From positions 1,922,001-1,986,000 of the forward strand of contig DASXEW010000003.1 in assembly GCA_036489885.1 (NCBI GenBank): DNA of 64,000 bases, written 5' to 3'. The notes beneath the pieces were generated by a model. The model was not told where the DNA came from and did not search any database. It saw nothing but the letters and a program-made list of their open reading frames with translations. Each line of letters begins with the position of its first letter. Within the stretch, counting starts at the first letter, position 1. Source of the DNA: Candidatus Baltobacteraceae bacterium. GTDB taxonomy: Bacteria > Vulcanimicrobiota > Vulcanimicrobiia > Vulcanimicrobiales > Vulcanimicrobiaceae. Positions 16,391-25,341 of the stretch are shown here, piece after piece. A program made the position numbers and the translations under genes.

Positions 16391-17496
16391 TGCCGGCGCG
16401 CCGCTTCCTCACAAAAGCCGGTTTCGCGCGCCGCCTTGCGCCGATGCTCGAGCGGCGCCGCGTTCCGTTGCTGGTCATTCGGCTTCGCGAAGTCGAGCGC
16501 GTTGCTTGGCTGCAGGGCCGCGCCTCGGCGCGCCGCCTCGAGAAGCGAGCCTGCGCGGTTCTCGCCGATGTTGCGCATCAACGGCTGCGCACCAGCGACT
16601 TGCTGGTTCACGAGCGCAACAGCGAGATTTTCTCAATTGCCCTACGCGAGCGCAGCGACGACGAGACCATCTCCGCGGAAGATTGCCGCGGCGCCCTCGA
16701 GCGCACGACTGCGGCGTTCGCACGCGCGTTGCCGATTGCAGTCGAAACCGGCTGGACTCTGCTTAGTCCGGGTGAGGTGAGCCTCGATCTGGCGACGGCA
16801 TCGGCGCTCGAGCGCGGCGCGCACGAACGCCAGCGCCTCGATTTCTTTTCCACCGTCGCGCACGAAATGCGCTCGCCGCTCGGGGCGATTCGCGGCTATT
16901 TGCAGACGCTGCTCGAGGAGCCGCTCGATCCCTCGAGCTCGCGGCGTTTTCTCGAGATCGCGCGTAACGAGACGTTGCGCTTGGGGCGCATGGTCGACGG
17001 AATGTTCGCTGTTTCGCTGCTCGATCTCGAATACGGAGCCGGGCCGCCCCTCTCACAGGAGCGACGTACGTTTCCGCAAGACGCCCTTGACGCGGCGCTC
17101 GCCGCGCTTGCGCCGCGCGTACGCGAGCGGTGCGGCGATGTCCGGCACGCGCACATGCCGGCCTGCCCGGTAGCAATCGCGTTCGATCATCTCGTGCAGA
17201 TTTTCATCAACGTCATCGGAAACGCGCTCGAACACGCGGGCGAGCACCGGCACGTGACCGTATGGAGCGCTCGGCGCGCACGCGAGGTCGAGGTCGGCGT
17301 CGACGATGATGGTCCCGGTATCCCGCTCGACGAGCGTGAATCGATCTTTACGTTCGGTTATCGTGCGCGTAGCGCCGGAGCCGGCCTCGGGCTTGCGGTT
17401 GTTCGTCGTCTGCTCGAACATGTCGGCGGCAGCGCGTGCGCAACCGAGTCTCCGCTTGGTGGCGCGCGCATCGTGATTCGCATTCCAACGGGATAA
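16390..17496 (+). CDS. Soluble sensor histidine kinase with degenerate GGDEF-like N-terminal domain
   Basis: This 368-residue kinase has no membrane segment. Residues about 1-125 look like a GGDEF fold: VPLLVIRLREVERVAWLQGR, then KRACAVLADVAHQRLRTSDL, then LLVHERNSEIFSIAL where active cyclases have the GGDEF loop; here it reads RNSEIF (about 77-82), so catalysis is lost. HisKA follows with His158 in FFSTVAHEMRSPLG, and the ATPase has NVIGNALEHA, DDDGPGIP and GAGLGLAV. ATG at 16390 shares one base with the regulator stop. The GGDEF-like part may sense a nucleotide or mediate pairing; this is inference from pattern, and a PAS/GAF reading is less convincing. Confidence 0.88.
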   Translation: MPARRFLTKAGFARRLAPMLERRRVPLLVIRLREVERVAWLQGRASARRLEKRACAVLADVAHQRLRTSDLLVHERNSEIFSIALRERSDDETISAEDCRGALERTTAAFARALPIAVETGWTLLSPGEVSLDLATASALERGAHERQRLDFFSTVAHEMRSPLGAIRGYLQTLLEEPLDPSSSRRFLEIARNETLRLGRMVDGMFAVSLLDLEYGAGPPLSQERRTFPQDALDAALAALAPRVRERCGDVRHAHMPACPVAIAFDHLVQIFINVIGNALEHAGEHRHVTVWSARRAREVEVGVDDDGPGIPLDERESIFTFGYRARSAGAGLGLAVVRRLLEHVGGSACATESPLGGARIVIRIPTG

Positions 17497-17526
17497 TCAC
17501 CGGCTGCGCGGAAACGTAGTATTCCG

Positions 17527-18843
17527 ATGCGGAACGGTATTATCCGCGTCGCGTCGCTCGTGTGCGTCGCGACTTTGCTGATAGCTCCACTTGGTGTCCG
17601 GGCGCTCGAGCAAGATACGCTGGCTCGCGCTGCGGTTGACTATCGCAACCCTTCGAATCCGAAGCTCGAGGCGATGTTCCGAGCCGCGCTGCTCAATACG
17701 TCGAAGCAGATCACGATGGCGCAGGACGGGACCGCATACATCAAGACCGGCGATATTCCGGCCGAATGGTTGCGGGACGCCAGCGCCGAGTCGCGCCCGT
17801 TTCTGTATTTCGCCAAGGACGATCCGTCGACGCAGAAATTGCTTCGAGCGGTCATCGCGCGCATGGGTAAATACCTGCAAGTCGATCCCTACGCCAACGC
17901 CTTCACGCTTGACTACCGGGTGTGGGAAGAAAAATTCGAGCTCGATTCGCTCGCGTACCCACTGATCTTGGCGTGGACGTATTGGAAGGTCACCGGCGAC
18001 GCAACGATCTTCACCGACGATTTCTCAAAAGGACTCGATCGCGCGCTCGATACGATGGAGCGCGAGCAAGATCATCCGCGCAACTCGCACTACACGCATC
18101 GTGAGCTCAAAGACGGCAAGGGAAATCCCGTCAAGTACACGGGGATGATTTGGACGGGTTTCCGTCCCTCCGATGATGCGTGCGTCTACAATTACTTGAT
18201 TCCGTCCGAGATGATGGCGGTCGTCGCGCTCGGCGAGATCGAAGAGATCGAGCGCGTCGTCTATCGCAATCTGATCAAAGCCCAGCGCGCGAAAGCGTTG
18301 CGAACGGAAGTCAACAACGGGATCCAGGAATACGGCCTGGTCTTCATGCCGAACTACGGCTATGTTTACGCGTATGAAGTCGACGGACTTGGTCACGCCG
18401 TGTTGATGGATGATGCCAACATCCCGAGTTTGCTTTCGGCGCCGTACATCGGCTATACGAAGCCGACCGGCACGGTCTATGAGAACACGCGGCGCTATCT
18501 GCTTTCGAAAGACAATCCCTACTACTACACCGGGACGGTCGCGCACGGAATCGGCAGCGCGCATACCAGTGACGGCTGGGTGTGGCCGCTCGCGCTTGTG
18601 ATGCAGGGACTCACGTCGACGAACGATGCGGAGAAACGCGACGTTCTCAACGAGCTGCTGGCTTCGGATACCGGCGATCACGTTCTGCACGAATCGTTCA
18701 ATCCGAACGATCCGACAAAATTCACGCGGGCCGATTTTGGCTGGCCCAACGCGTTGTTCAGCGAGTTTGTGATGACGTCGTTCGACGGAGTCAAACCGTT
18801 GCCGACCTCTCCGACCGGCGATCTCGAAATCCTCGGCGAATAG
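17527..18843 (+). CDS. Secreted glycoside hydrolase family 125 (exo-alpha-1,6-mannosidase type)
   Basis: This 438-residue protein has an N-terminal signal peptide (about 1-26, ending near VRA). GH125 motifs are clear: TGDIPAEWLRDASAES, TGMIWTGFRPSDDACVYNYL, MDDANIPSLL, GIGSAHTSDGWVWPLAL, MQGLTS and a closing HESFNPND with FTRADFGWPNALFSEF. Characterised GH125 enzymes release alpha-1,6-linked mannose with inversion. Here it would act outside the cytoplasm on mannans or N-glycan-like material. ATG at 17527 starts the signal peptide. It lies between a two-component pair and purA without other sugar genes; it could be regulated by the upstream kinase system, but nothing shows this directly. Confidence 0.9.
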   Translation: MRNGIIRVASLVCVATLLIAPLGVRALEQDTLARAAVDYRNPSNPKLEAMFRAALLNTSKQITMAQDGTAYIKTGDIPAEWLRDASAESRPFLYFAKDDPSTQKLLRAVIARMGKYLQVDPYANAFTLDYRVWEEKFELDSLAYPLILAWTYWKVTGDATIFTDDFSKGLDRALDTMEREQDHPRNSHYTHRELKDGKGNPVKYTGMIWTGFRPSDDACVYNYLIPSEMMAVVALGEIEEIERVVYRNLIKAQRAKALRTEVNNGIQEYGLVFMPNYGYVYAYEVDGLGHAVLMDDANIPSLLSAPYIGYTKPTGTVYENTRRYLLSKDNPYYYTGTVAHGIGSAHTSDGWVWPLALVMQGLTSTNDAEKRDVLNELLASDTGDHVLHESFNPNDPTKFTRADFGWPNALFSEFVMTSFDGVKPLPTSPTGDLEILGE

Positions 18844-18849
18844 CGCCGG

Positions 18850-20133
18850 GTGAGTCAAAACGGAAGCCGCGGTCTCGTGACCGTCATCGTCGGCATGCAG
18901 TGGGGCGACGAGGGCAAGGGCCGGGTCGTCGATATGATGGCCCGCGACGCGAATATCGTGGCGCGCTTCGGTGGCGGCGACAACGCTGGTCACACGCTAG
19001 TGGTCGAGGGCCTGAAATTGGCCCTGCGGATCGTCCCCTCGGGCGTCCTGGTCCCGGGGGTCGAGATGTTCGTGGGCGGGGGGACGGTCGTGTCGCTCTC
19101 TTCATTGATAGAAGAGCTCGATCGGCTCAAGGACCTCGGCGTCGATCTCTCCCGGATCAAGATCTCCGACCGGGCTCACATCGTCTTTCCTTATCACATC
19201 CTCGCAGACCGCGCCGGCGAGGCCGCGCGCGGAAGCGGCGCGATCGGGACGACCGGGCGCGGCATCGGGCCGGCCTATGTCGACAAGGTCGGACGCCAGG
19301 GGATCACGTTCGGTGATTTGCGGCAGCCGACGGTGCTCGCCGACAAGCTGCGCTTCAACTTGATGTCGCGTGCGGCGGGACTCGCGTCGGCGGGGACCCT
19401 GCCCAGCGAAGAAGACCTCATCGCTCAGACGCTCGCCTTCGCGCAGCGACTCGGACCGCACATCGTCGACGGTGTCGTCTACATTCATGATGCGCTGGCA
19501 AACGGGAAGCGCATCCTGGCCGAAGGCGCGCAGGCAACGATGCTCGATATCGGATTTGGAACCTATCCGTTCGTGACGAGCTCGCACACGATCGCGGGTG
19601 CGGCAACGATCGGATTAGGAATCGGTCCTAAAGCGATCGGGCGTGTGATCGGAATCGCAAAAGCATACTGCTCGCGGGTCGGCGCAGGACCGTTCCCCTC
19701 AGAGTTGCACGATGAACTCGGGGAACGATTGCGCCGCGACGGCGGCGAGTTTGGCACCGTGACGGGCAGACCGCGCCGCTGCGGATGGTTCGATGCAGTC
19801 GTCGGGCGCTACGCAGTTCAGGTAAATGGCCTCGATTCAGTCATCCTCACCAAACTCGACGTACTGAGCGGACTCGATCGGATCGGCGTCGTGACCGAAT
19901 ACCGGCGGGGAGAACGCGAAGCCGGCATCTCGGCCCTCGGCGATCCCAGCCTGGAGGTCAAGATCGAATGGTTCGAGGGCTGGAAAACCGACATCGGCGG
20001 TGCGCGTTCGCTTGTGGACCTTCCAACGGCCGCACGCCGCTACGTCGATGCACTGGAAAAGATGTTGGGCGTGCCGGTCGACGGAGCTTCCGTCGGGGCG
20101 GAACGCGCGCAGTTCGCCGCAGCCTCCTCCTAG
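18850..20133 (+). CDS. purA: Adenylosuccinate synthetase
   Basis: GTP-dependent conversion of IMP and aspartate to adenylosuccinate, the first committed AMP step. The 427-residue chain has GMQWGDEGKGR near 15-25, GGDNAGHTLV, GSGAIGTTGRGIGPAY, GPFPSEL, TGRPRRCGWFD and KLDVLSG. GTG at 18850 begins a normal-length protein. It is the last gene before the fliF leader and closes the housekeeping island that splits the flagellar genes. The stop is inside a perfect 12-base palindrome CCTCCTAGGAGG (20126-20137). Confidence 0.97.
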   Translation: MSQNGSRGLVTVIVGMQWGDEGKGRVVDMMARDANIVARFGGGDNAGHTLVVEGLKLALRIVPSGVLVPGVEMFVGGGTVVSLSSLIEELDRLKDLGVDLSRIKISDRAHIVFPYHILADRAGEAARGSGAIGTTGRGIGPAYVDKVGRQGITFGDLRQPTVLADKLRFNLMSRAAGLASAGTLPSEEDLIAQTLAFAQRLGPHIVDGVVYIHDALANGKRILAEGAQATMLDIGFGTYPFVTSSHTIAGAATIGLGIGPKAIGRVIGIAKAYCSRVGAGPFPSELHDELGERLRRDGGEFGTVTGRPRRCGWFDAVVGRYAVQVNGLDSVILTKLDVLSGLDRIGVVTEYRRGEREAGISALGDPSLEVKIEWFEGWKTDIGGARSLVDLPTAARRYVDALEKMLGVPVDGASVGAERAQFAAASS

Positions 20134-20319
20134 GAGGTCCTCGCAGACCCGGCCGACCCAGCCGACCAAGCAGAAACTTGACCGTAGAGGCACTAGGTAT
20201 GGAAGACGGACGGCGAAGCCGATACCCGTACCATAGGTCGCGCAAGGACGTTCGACCCATTTCGCCACGGTGGGCTGCTCCGCGGGTTTCCTTTTCAGGA
20301 ACCCGTTAATAGGTGTCAT
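20134..20319 (+). other. 186-base fliF leader, no gene recognised
   Basis: No open frame of note. It holds the right half of the purA-stop palindrome, a GGTATGG...GTACCATAG region around 20197-20235 that can pair partly (TATGG/CCATA), and a hairpin at 20283-20305 (CGGGTT-T-CC / GGAACCCG, loop TTTTCA) about 15 bases before the fliF start. There is no T tract, so a terminator is unlikely. The length and pairing suggest a structured 5' UTR; I could not match it to a known riboswitch. Confidence 0.4.
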
Positions 20320-21999
20320 TTGGATCGGTTGACGACCTCGTGGCAAGACATCTCTGCTCGCGCACGGGATTTTTTCGGAAGTCTCAGTTCGGGACAACGT
20401 CTCGCCGCCGGATTTATCGGCATCGCGCTCGTCATTGGAATTGGTGCGTGGTCAGTGTTTTACGGGCCACTGCACAAGGAACCGTATGCGGTTCTGTTTT
20501 CAAATTTGAATCCTGACGATTCTGCGTCGATAATCCAAAAACTCAAGGACGATAAGGTTCCGTACGTACTTACTGACGGCGGAGCGACGGTCAAAGTACC
20601 GCAAGCGAATTTGTACGATGAGCGCGTACAAATTGCAGGTTCCAATCTGCTCAAGGGCGGCGGAACCGGTTACGAGCTGTTCGATAAAACGAACCTCGGC
20701 ATGACCGACTTTCAAGAGAAAGTCGCTCTGACGCGTGCGGTGGAAGGCGAATTGCAGCGCACGATTGACGGACTTTCGTCCGTGCAATCCTCGCGCGTGC
20801 ACATCGCCAAGCCCGACGAAACGCTGTACAGTTCGGTCCAAGCACCGACGACGGCATCCGTTGCCGTGAAACTGAAGCCGGGTCTGAATCTCGACTCGGA
20901 ACAAGTTTTGGGCATCACGGATCTCGTATCGTATGCGGTTCCGGGTCTGAAGCCGGAAAACGTCACGATCGTCAACCAAGACGGCAACATTCTCGTGCCA
21001 CGCGCGACGGCGGGATCCAACGTCGCCGAGCAACAAGCCACCGCGCTGCAGCTGACGCAAGAGCAGTTGATCGCGAAGGAACGCTACGAAGCGAACCTTC
21101 AGGAAAGCATTCAAGGAATGCTCGATCAAACGCTCGGACCGCATCGCGCAGCCGCACGCGTTGCAGTCGACATGAATTTCGACACGACGACGTCGGACAG
21201 CCAAACGTATGCGCCGACCGGAACGGTTCGTTCCGAGCAAACCGAGCGCGAATCGTATAACGGCCAAGTTCCGAATCGTTCGCCGGCAGTCGGCGTCCCG
21301 GGCACGACGACTAACGTCATCGGGACGTATCAAGGTTTGCAAACGGCACAAAACGGCCGTTACAACCGCAACAAGACAACGCGCAATTACGAAATCACGC
21401 AGACGAATACCAAGCACATTCTCGCGCCCGGTAAAGTGACGCGCTTGAGTGTGGCCGTGCTCGTCAACGTTCCGAACGCAGCGCCGGTTACTGCGGGTGC
21501 GAATGTACCGTACGCCGTCGCAGCCACGGACGTTGCGAAAATCCGCAACGTCGTCTCCGCAGCCGCCGGCATCGATCCGACGCGCGGCGACATCGTGTCC
21601 GTAGAAGCGGTTCCGTTCAATCCTGCCGTCGTTGCAGAAGCCCCGCGGCCTGGCTTGATCCAGATCAGACCGACGGTCTTCGGAATCCCGGCACAAGCGC
21701 TCATCATCCTCGGGTTCCTCGCGCTGCTCGTAGCGGTCGGCGCGGGCGCGCTCGCCGTACGGCGCCGCCGTCCGGCCTTCCATCCGCCTGAGGAGCTGCC
21801 GACGTTCGACTCGACGTTGGCGGAAGAGCTGCCTCCATTCCAAGAGCATCCGATGCTCGATCAGCCACCGGGACTGGCCGCGCCGATTCGATCTGCTGCT
21901 GACCTCACACGCGAGCAGATGATCGAATACGTCACGACGGTCGCTCAAGAAAATCCGGAAAGTATCGCTAAATTGCTCAAGCTGTGGATGGCGGAATAA
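20320..21999 (+). CDS. fliF: Flagellar MS-ring protein FliF
   Basis: Forms the MS ring in the inner membrane on which the motor is built. The 559-residue protein has a first membrane helix at about 30-50 (LAAGFIGIALVIGIGAWSVF), the YscJ/FliF ring-building domain (YAVLFSNLNPDD, then GYELFDKTNLGMTDFQEKV, LQRTIDGLSSVQSSRVHIA), a periplasmic beta-collar region and a second helix near 455-475 (ALIILGFLALLVAVGAGAL). The end (LTREQMIEYVTTVAQENPES) is the FliG-binding part. TTG at 20320 is preceded by AGGTG. It overlaps fliG by one base (TAATG). The rod genes flgB, flgC and fliE, which normally precede fliF, are missing here. Confidence 0.95.
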   Translation: MDRLTTSWQDISARARDFFGSLSSGQRLAAGFIGIALVIGIGAWSVFYGPLHKEPYAVLFSNLNPDDSASIIQKLKDDKVPYVLTDGGATVKVPQANLYDERVQIAGSNLLKGGGTGYELFDKTNLGMTDFQEKVALTRAVEGELQRTIDGLSSVQSSRVHIAKPDETLYSSVQAPTTASVAVKLKPGLNLDSEQVLGITDLVSYAVPGLKPENVTIVNQDGNILVPRATAGSNVAEQQATALQLTQEQLIAKERYEANLQESIQGMLDQTLGPHRAAARVAVDMNFDTTTSDSQTYAPTGTVRSEQTERESYNGQVPNRSPAVGVPGTTTNVIGTYQGLQTAQNGRYNRNKTTRNYEITQTNTKHILAPGKVTRLSVAVLVNVPNAAPVTAGANVPYAVAATDVAKIRNVVSAAAGIDPTRGDIVSVEAVPFNPAVVAEAPRPGLIQIRPTVFGIPAQALIILGFLALLVAVGAGALAVRRRRPAFHPPEELPTFDSTLAEELPPFQEHPMLDQPPGLAAPIRSAADLTREQMIEYVTTVAQENPESIAKLLKLWMAE

Positions 22000-23105
22000 T
22001 GGAGCTCACGGAAGGTCCTATTATCAAAGTAGGCGCGTCGGCGGTGCCGGCCGCCCCGACCTCCGCGGGAGGCCTCGAGCTCGATCATGGGCTCACGTCT
22101 CTTGCGCTCGAGATTCCAGGACCCGAAAAAGCGGCGATCTTGATGATCACGCTGGGTCTCGAACTCTCCTCGACGATCTTCAAATTCTTACGACAAGACG
22201 AAGTCGAGCGCGTCGTTCTCGAAATCGCGAAAATCTCGACGGTTCCGATCGAGAAACGCGACGCCGTCATTCAAGAAGCGTACCAACGCGCTATCGCGCT
22301 GAAGTACATCAACGAAGGCGGCATCGAGTACGCCAAGGAGATCCTGGAGCGGTCGTTCGGCACGGGTCAAGCCGACGACATGACCAACAAGCTGTTCGCG
22401 GCGCTCAAGCACGGCAATCCGCTCGAGCTCATCAAGAACGCCGAGCCGGGTCAGCTGCTCGAGTTCATCCAAGACGAACATCCACAAACGATCGCGCTCA
22501 TCTTGGTCTACATGGCTCCGGAACAAGCCGGCGCCGTGCTTTCGCAGCTCACACCGGAGCTGCAGTCCGAAGTCGCGATGCGTATCGCAATTCTGCAGAA
22601 GACCGCACCGGAAGTGCTCGAACAGCTCGACGAGTTGCTCGGACGGCGTCTCACGCTCACCGGCGGAGACTTCACGAAAGCCGGCGGCGTGCAGTCACTG
22701 GCGCAGGTCATGCAATACGTCGACCGCGAGACCGAGCGCAACATTCTGGAGGGACTCTCGAAACGCGATCCCGAGATTGCGACCGAAGTCAAGAACCTGC
22801 TGTTCGTCTTCGAAGACATCATCAATCTGGACGATCGTTCGATCCAGCGTGTCCTCAAAGAAGTCGACGGCAAAGATCTGGCACTTGCGCTCAAGACCGC
22901 AAACGACGATCTGCGGGCTCTTATCTTCAAGAACATGTCGTCGCGTTCGTCACAGACGCTGCGCGAAGAGATCGAATTGCTCGGACCGACGCGCATGCGC
23001 GACGTCGGTAAGGCGCAGCAAACGATCGTCGACGTGATTCGCACGTTGGAAGAGCAAGGCACGATCGTCATTGCCCGCGGCGGCAAGGAAGACCAGCTGG
23101 TTTAA
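21999..23105 (+). CDS. fliG: Flagellar motor switch protein FliG
   Basis: C-ring component that couples to the stator and transmits the switch. From ATG at 21999 (TAATG overlap with fliF) it has 368 residues. The N domain contacts FliF (GPEKAAILMITLG), the middle domain has the EHPQT motif as DEHPQTIALIL and the C domain has torque helices with charged residues (LDDRSIQRVLKEVDGKDLALAL; FKNMSSRS). About 40 extra N-terminal residues precede the usual start. It lies in the order fliF-fliG-fliH-fliI-fliJ typical of many flagellar operons. Confidence 0.96.
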   Translation: MELTEGPIIKVGASAVPAAPTSAGGLELDHGLTSLALEIPGPEKAAILMITLGLELSSTIFKFLRQDEVERVVLEIAKISTVPIEKRDAVIQEAYQRAIALKYINEGGIEYAKEILERSFGTGQADDMTNKLFAALKHGNPLELIKNAEPGQLLEFIQDEHPQTIALILVYMAPEQAGAVLSQLTPELQSEVAMRIAILQKTAPEVLEQLDELLGRRLTLTGGDFTKAGGVQSLAQVMQYVDRETERNILEGLSKRDPEIATEVKNLLFVFEDIINLDDRSIQRVLKEVDGKDLALALKTANDDLRALIFKNMSSRSSQTLREEIELLGPTRMRDVGKAQQTIVDVIRTLEEQGTIVIARGGKEDQLV

Positions 23106-23108
23106 TCG

Positions 23109-23987
23109 ATGGGTCGCGTCGTCAAAAATCCAACAGCCAGTGAGGAGCGATATGTCGTCGCTCCTCCGCATGCAAGCGGCTTGGGGAATGGGAAGACAGC
23201 GGATGAGGTACTGTACGCAGATACCGTCGAGACGCACGTCGAGCCGGAACCCGTATTCCCGGCTCCGGTAGAAGCGGAGCCGATCGATTGGCCATCGCTG
23301 CATCATCAGGCCGGCGAGCTTTTACAAAGCGCAACGGCGGATGCCGAAGCGATTCTCTCCGAAGCACATACGCGTTTGCGTACTATCGTCGAAAGCGCGC
23401 AAACCGGTGCAGCGGAAATAACGCAAGAAGCACGCAGTCAAGGCCATGATTCCGGCTATCGCGAGGGCGTCGCGAAGGCCGAAACCGAGATGGAAGAGAT
23501 GCTTACGACGATGCGAGGCTTGATCGACATGGCTCGCGTCGAGCGGCACAAGATCGTCGAAGGCGCGGAGCCTGAGATCGTAAGGCTTGCGATGGGCATC
23601 GCCGAGAAGATCCTGCACAAGTCGATCGAGACCGATCGCGACGTCGTCGTCGCAATCACCAAAGCGGCGATCGCAGAGCTCGTCGATCGTGAATCGATTA
23701 CGGTGCGCGTCAATCCGATCGATCTCGAGCGGATGAAGCAGCATCGCGACAGCATGCTCGCGCTCGGTGAGACGAAACATATGCGTGTCATTGAAGATCA
23801 ACGCGTCGATCCGGGTGGCGTCGTTGTCGAAACCGAAGCCGGTTCGCTGGATGCGAAAATCGAGACGCAGGTCGAAGAAGCCAAACGCGTTCTGCGAGTC
23901 GAGGGTGGCGAGTTCTTGGTCGAGCATTCACCCGACTCGCTGCGCGGCAATGGTTCGGGAGCCGTAACCGCCCCGCCCGAGTCGTAG
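23109..23987 (+). CDS. fliH: Flagellar assembly protein FliH
   Basis: Regulates the FliI export ATPase and links it to the C ring. The 292-residue protein has a variable N-terminus, an alanine/glutamate-rich coiled-coil stalk at about 70-150 (EAILSEAHTRLRTIVESAQ) and a C-terminal FliH/V-ATPase E-subunit-like domain: IVRLAMGIAEKILHKSIE, VVAITKAAIAEL, VRVNPIDLERM and DPGGVVVETEAGSLDAKIE. ATG at 23109 follows fliG by 3 bases, and fliI follows after one base, so translation is tightly coupled. Confidence 0.93.
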   Translation: MGRVVKNPTASEERYVVAPPHASGLGNGKTADEVLYADTVETHVEPEPVFPAPVEAEPIDWPSLHHQAGELLQSATADAEAILSEAHTRLRTIVESAQTGAAEITQEARSQGHDSGYREGVAKAETEMEEMLTTMRGLIDMARVERHKIVEGAEPEIVRLAMGIAEKILHKSIETDRDVVVAITKAAIAELVDRESITVRVNPIDLERMKQHRDSMLALGETKHMRVIEDQRVDPGGVVVETEAGSLDAKIETQVEEAKRVLRVEGGEFLVEHSPDSLRGNGSGAVTAPPES

Positions 23988-23988
23988 C

Positions 23989-25338
23989 ATGACAACGACC
24001 CTCGAGCATGACGCGGACGAAATCAGCGTTCGTCCATTCTCAGCCGATCGTTATCTCGCCGACGTTCATTCGACCGAGCTGATCCGCCATAACGGAAAGG
24101 TCAACCAAGTCATCGGCGTCGTGATCGAAAGTCACGGCCCGTCGATGTCGGTCGGTGAAACCTGCGAGATTCTCTACAAACGGATGGATGCACCGGTAAT
24201 CGCCGAGGTCGTCGGATTCCGCGATAATAAAGTTCTGCTGATGCCGCTGGGTGAGCTCGGCGGGATCGGAGCAGGCGCTGAAGTCAAAGCGCTCAATCGT
24301 CCGCTCAGCGTCGCACTCTCGCCGCAGCTTCTCGGTCGCGTTCTCGATGGTCTCGGCCGTCCGATCGATGACCGCGAGGAGATCATCGCCGAGCGGCGCG
24401 TGCCGACAACGTCTCAACCGCCCGATCCGCTCGCGCGTCCGCGCGTCACCGAAGCGTTACCGCTCGGGATTCGCGCGATCGATGGTTTACTGACGTGCGG
24501 CAAAGGACAGCGTGTGGGTATCTTCTCGGGAAGCGGCGTCGGAAAATCGACCGTGCTCGGAATGATTGCGCGCAACACGACGGCCGACGTCAACGTCATT
24601 GCGCTCGTCGGCGAGCGCGGCAAAGAAGTTCGCGATTTTATCGATCGCGATTTGGGTGAAGAAGGCTTGCGCCGCAGCGTCGTCGTGGTTGCGACGAGCG
24701 ATCAGCCTGCGCTCATTCGCATCAAGGCCGCGATGGTCGCGACCACGATCGCCGAGTATTTCCGCGATCAGGGTCTCGACGTCATGTTCATGATGGATTC
24801 GGTCACGCGTTTCGCAATGGCGCAGCGCGAGGTCGGTCTTGCGATCGGCGAGCCGACGACGACCCGCGGCTACACGCCGTCGGTTTTCGCGCAGTTGCCA
24901 AAGCTGCTCGAGCGCGCCGGCACGTCAGCCAACGGAACGATCACCGGACTCTACGCAGTACTCGTCGACGGCGACGACATGAACGAGCCCGTAGCCGACG
25001 CGGTTCGCGCGATTCTTGACGGGCACATCGTGCTCTCGCGCGCACTTGCCTCCGCCAACCACTATCCCGCGATCGACGTGCTTCAAAGCGTCTCGCGCGT
25101 CATGCCCGACGTCACGGATGCCGCGCATCAATCCGCAGCCTCGGCGGTTCGCGATATTCTCGCAACGTACAAAGAAGCTGAAGATCTGATCAACATCGGT
25201 GCGTACGTTTCAGGATCGAATCCGCGCATCGACCTAGCTATCTCAAAGATCGAATCCATCCGTCATTTTCTGCGTCAAGGGATCCGCGAAGCATCCGGGT
25301 ATCAAGAGGCGCTTCGGAGCCTCTATGCGGTCGCGTAG
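23989..25338 (+). CDS. fliI: Flagellum-specific ATPase FliI
   Basis: F1-beta-like ATPase that energises or primes flagellar protein export. The 449-residue chain has the N-terminal barrel, DGLGRPID, Walker A GSGVGKST within GIFSGSGVGKSTVLGM, ALVGERGKEVRDF, Walker B FMMDSVTRFA, and the FliI-type GEPTTTRGYTPSVFAQLPKLLERAG. Its length is typical. It lies between fliH and fliJ with spacings of 1 and 3 bases. Confidence 0.96.
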   Translation: MTTTLEHDADEISVRPFSADRYLADVHSTELIRHNGKVNQVIGVVIESHGPSMSVGETCEILYKRMDAPVIAEVVGFRDNKVLLMPLGELGGIGAGAEVKALNRPLSVALSPQLLGRVLDGLGRPIDDREEIIAERRVPTTSQPPDPLARPRVTEALPLGIRAIDGLLTCGKGQRVGIFSGSGVGKSTVLGMIARNTTADVNVIALVGERGKEVRDFIDRDLGEEGLRRSVVVVATSDQPALIRIKAAMVATTIAEYFRDQGLDVMFMMDSVTRFAMAQREVGLAIGEPTTTRGYTPSVFAQLPKLLERAGTSANGTITGLYAVLVDGDDMNEPVADAVRAILDGHIVLSRALASANHYPAIDVLQSVSRVMPDVTDAAHQSAASAVRDILATYKEAEDLINIGAYVSGSNPRIDLAISKIESIRHFLRQGIREASGYQEALRSLYAVA

Positions 25339-25341
25339 TCG

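Noticed and set aside
20190-20260. SRP small RNA or riboswitch in the fliF leader
   Set aside because: The GGAAGGAAGCA-type SRP loop and any known riboswitch core are not present; only partial pairing is seen.
20500-21948. 482-codon open frame opposite fliF
   Set aside because: Its composition is Arg-rich and unlike any family, while fliF is certain.
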